From Methylococcaceae bacterium (GTDB taxonomy: Bacteria > Pseudomonadota > Gammaproteobacteria > Methylococcales > Methylococcaceae), in assembly GCA_012026715.1 (NCBI GenBank), contig VEPB01000207.1:1-7224 (forward strand): a stretch of DNA of 7,224 bases, given 5' to 3'. This document shows positions 5,982-7,224 of this stretch, in pieces. Every line of letters starts with the position of its first letter. Position 1 is the stretch's first letter. The notes under the pieces were generated by a model. The model was not told the origin of the DNA, made no database searches, and saw nothing but the letters and a program-made list of their open reading frames with translations. The translations under genes were made by a program, and so were the position numbers.

Positions 5982-6917
5982 CTAGGATTTCAACAAATCG
6001 GTGATGGCGGTGGCCGTTGCCAACGCCCGGCGGCCGGCGCTGCCGGGCACCAGGGGTTCGGTACCGGCGCGGATGCAGTCGACGAAGTGGCAGATCTCCG
6101 CCATCAGGGCATCGCCGTTCTCGAAGACGGATTCCTCGCTGAGGATCTCAGGCACCCCCGGGAACATCTCCTTTTGGCCCTTGTAGTGCCTGGCCAACAC
6201 CCGGTTCTGGAAGTCCACCGAGATGTAACAGTTGGGCATGAACAGCCGCATCTTGCGCTCCAGCTTGAGGCTGACCCGGCTGGCGGTGACGTTGGCGACG
6301 CAGCCGCTCTTGAACTGGAGGCGGGCGTTGGCGATATCGGTGTCGGCGGTGAGCACGGTGACGCCCTTGGCGTCGATACGCTCCACCTCCGAATCCACCA
6401 TGTCCAGGATGATGTCGATATCGTGGATCATCAGGTCCAGCACGACGCTGACGTCGTTGGCGCGGGGATTGAAGGGGGCCAGCCGATGGGATTCGATGAA
6501 CAGCGGCTTTTCGTGGGTCAGGTCCAGCCCCAGGATGGCGGCGTTGAAACGCTCCAGATGGCCCACCATCAGGATGCGGCCCCGCTCCCTGGCGATGCCG
6601 ATCAGCTCGTCGGCCTCCTCCACCGTGACCGTCATGGGCTTTTCCACCAGCACGTGGGCGCCGGCGGCGAGAAAGTCGCGCGCCAATGGGAAATGGAGGG
6701 TGGTCGGCACCACGATGCTGACCGCGTCGACCTTTCCCAACAGTGCCCGGTAGTCCGTCAGCGGCTGGCAATCGTTCTTGGCGGCGACGGCCGCCGCGGC
6801 TTCCGGATTGGCATCCACCACCGCCACCAGCTCGCAGTCCGGCAGGGAAGCGTATTTTTCCGCGTGGAACTTGCCGAGGTAGCCGCCCCCGACCACCGCG
6901 CACTTCAGTCTGCTCAT
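5982..6917 (-). CDS. gnnA: Gfo/Idh/MocA-family oxidoreductase, UDP-GlcNAc 3-dehydrogenase GnnA
   Basis: 311 residues from ATG 6915-6917 to TAG at 5982-5984. The N-terminal Rossmann fold shows CAVVGGGYLGKFHAEKY (6-22) and ends its second strand in VAVVDAN, with Asp35 suiting NAD. The family motif VEKPMTVT (91-98) includes Glu92-Lys93-Pro94. The C-terminal domain has VGHLERFN (118-125) and D161-x3-H165 in DLMIHDIDIIL, the catalytic region of this family. It is expected to oxidise the 3''-OH of UDP-GlcNAc to a ketone for GnnB. The frame is open upstream to 7004, but that stretch lies inside lpxA, and the sequence matching the family begins at MSRLKC. A GAGGGG ribosome site overlaps the lpxA TGA, 10 bp before the ATG. 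WbpB/WlbA, which use UDP-GlcNAc uronic acid, are the main alternatives; the lpxA-lpxB surroundings favour GnnA. Confidence 0.9.
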   Translation of the reverse strand: MSRLKCAVVGGGYLGKFHAEKYASLPDCELVAVVDANPEAAAAVAAKNDCQPLTDYRALLGKVDAVSIVVPTTLHFPLARDFLAAGAHVLVEKPMTVTVEEADELIGIARERGRILMVGHLERFNAAILGLDLTHEKPLFIESHRLAPFNPRANDVSVVLDLMIHDIDIILDMVDSEVERIDAKGVTVLTADTDIANARLQFKSGCVANVTASRVSLKLERKMRLFMPNCYISVDFQNRVLARHYKGQKEMFPGVPEILSEESVFENGDALMAEICHFVDCIRAGTEPLVPGSAGRRALATATAITDLLKS

Positions 6918-6927
6918 GGCCGCCCCC

Positions 6928-7224
6928 TCAGTCTGCTTCGCGGTGAATGTCGACGAAGGGCAGGATGCCGCGCTTGCTGCCCGCCGCCAGCCAGGACCTG
7001 ACATAGTCCAGTTCCGGCGTGTCCGGCAACCCCTCCAGCCCGCGCTGCCCCTTGGGCCGGCGCCTCGCCGCCGAGCCCGCCTTGAGCCGCTCGCCGTCGA
7101 TGCCGGCGCGGCGCAGGCCGATGAGATTGCGCCGGTAATGCTTGCCGGGCCGTCCTCCCACCATCAAGTAGGGCAGCACGTCCTTGTTGATGACGGCCAA
7201 GCCCTGCAACCTGGCGTAGCTGCC
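6928..7224 (-). CDS. lpxA: UDP-GlcNAc (or GlcNAc3N) acyltransferase LpxA, C-terminal part
   Basis: Partial: the last 98 residues, read through the window end (7224) to TGA at 6928-6930. It starts within the last turns of the left-handed beta helix (GSYARLQGLAVINKDVLPYL, then VGGRPGKHYRRNLIGLRRAG) and continues into the helical C-terminal domain, ending near WLAAGSKRGILPFVD. The GRP...N-GL-RR-G pattern after the beta helix is typical of LpxA (E. coli has GNPAAVRGVNVEGLKRRG at this place). LpxA is a cytoplasmic trimer that moves a 3-hydroxyacyl chain from acyl carrier protein to the 3-position of the UDP sugar, the first step of lipid A synthesis. The stretch AGSAARRRPKGQRG is unusually basic for the C-terminal helices but the frame stays open. 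The catalytic histidine and the residues that set acyl length lie outside the window, so substrate choice (OH versus NH2) cannot be read here; the downstream gnnA and gnnB suggest the amino sugar. Confidence 0.9.
   Translation of the reverse strand, partial: GSYARLQGLAVINKDVLPYLMVGGRPGKHYRRNLIGLRRAGIDGERLKAGSAARRRPKGQRGLEGLPDTPELDYVRSWLAAGSKRGILPFVDIHREAD

Noticed and set aside
4748..6004. Long plus-strand open frame (418 codons) opposite gnnB and the start of lpxB
   Set aside because: It is a GC-rich antisense shadow: the protein is His/Gln/Gly/Val-rich without motifs, while the minus strand gives unmistakable enzymes.
5862..7001. Plus-strand open frame (379 codons) opposite gnnA
   Set aside because: Again an antisense shadow of a well-supported gene, with repetitive Gly/Asp/His/Val composition.

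Overview
The window is GC-rich, densely coded DNA. It reads as the chromosome of a Gram-negative proteobacterium, most likely a gammaproteobacterium: it carries lipid A genes, a GlnB/GlnK-type P-II protein and a MotA/MotB-type stator pair. The gene order lpxA-gnnA-gnnB-lpxB recalls the lithotroph Acidithiobacillus ferrooxidans, where gnnA and gnnB were described between lpxA and lpxB. I cannot name the species from this window. I see no insertion sequence, phage gene, CRISPR array, tRNA or rRNA.

Layout. (1) 1-155, plus strand: the 3' end of a P-II nitrogen regulator gene. (2) 174-761, minus strand: a MarR-type regulator with a four-cysteine C-terminal tail. Its promoter sits so close to the ATG that the message is probably leaderless. 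(3) 762-989: a non-coding gap of 228 bases holding that promoter and an 8-bp perfect hairpin. (4) 990-2723, plus strand: a motA/motB-like stator pair with no other flagellar gene in view. The motA frame carries an in-frame TAA at codon 7, so its natural start and first membrane helix are cut off from the rest. (5) 2746-3625, minus strand: a DUF502 membrane protein and, upstream of it, an 82-residue two-helix membrane protein. (6) 3733-7224, minus strand: lpxA (3' part), gnnA, gnnB and lpxB, spaced by 10 bp, 13 bp and an 8-bp overlap, so clearly one operon.

How the parts work together. GnnA oxidises the 3''-OH of UDP-GlcNAc and GnnB transaminates the ketone, giving UDP-GlcNAc3N, a 2,3-diamino sugar nucleotide. 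LpxA puts the first acyl chain on it, as an amide, and LpxB later joins two monosaccharide units into the disaccharide. The predicted outcome is lipid A whose primary acyl chains are partly or wholly amide-linked. The two small membrane proteins downstream lie on the same strand after a 107-bp gap with no visible terminator and may be co-transcribed. The P-II, MarR and stator genes show no clear functional tie to the lipid A operon. The system in (6) is known rather than new. The points most worth a second look are the broken motA start, the Cys-tailed MarR protein and its probable leaderless message.
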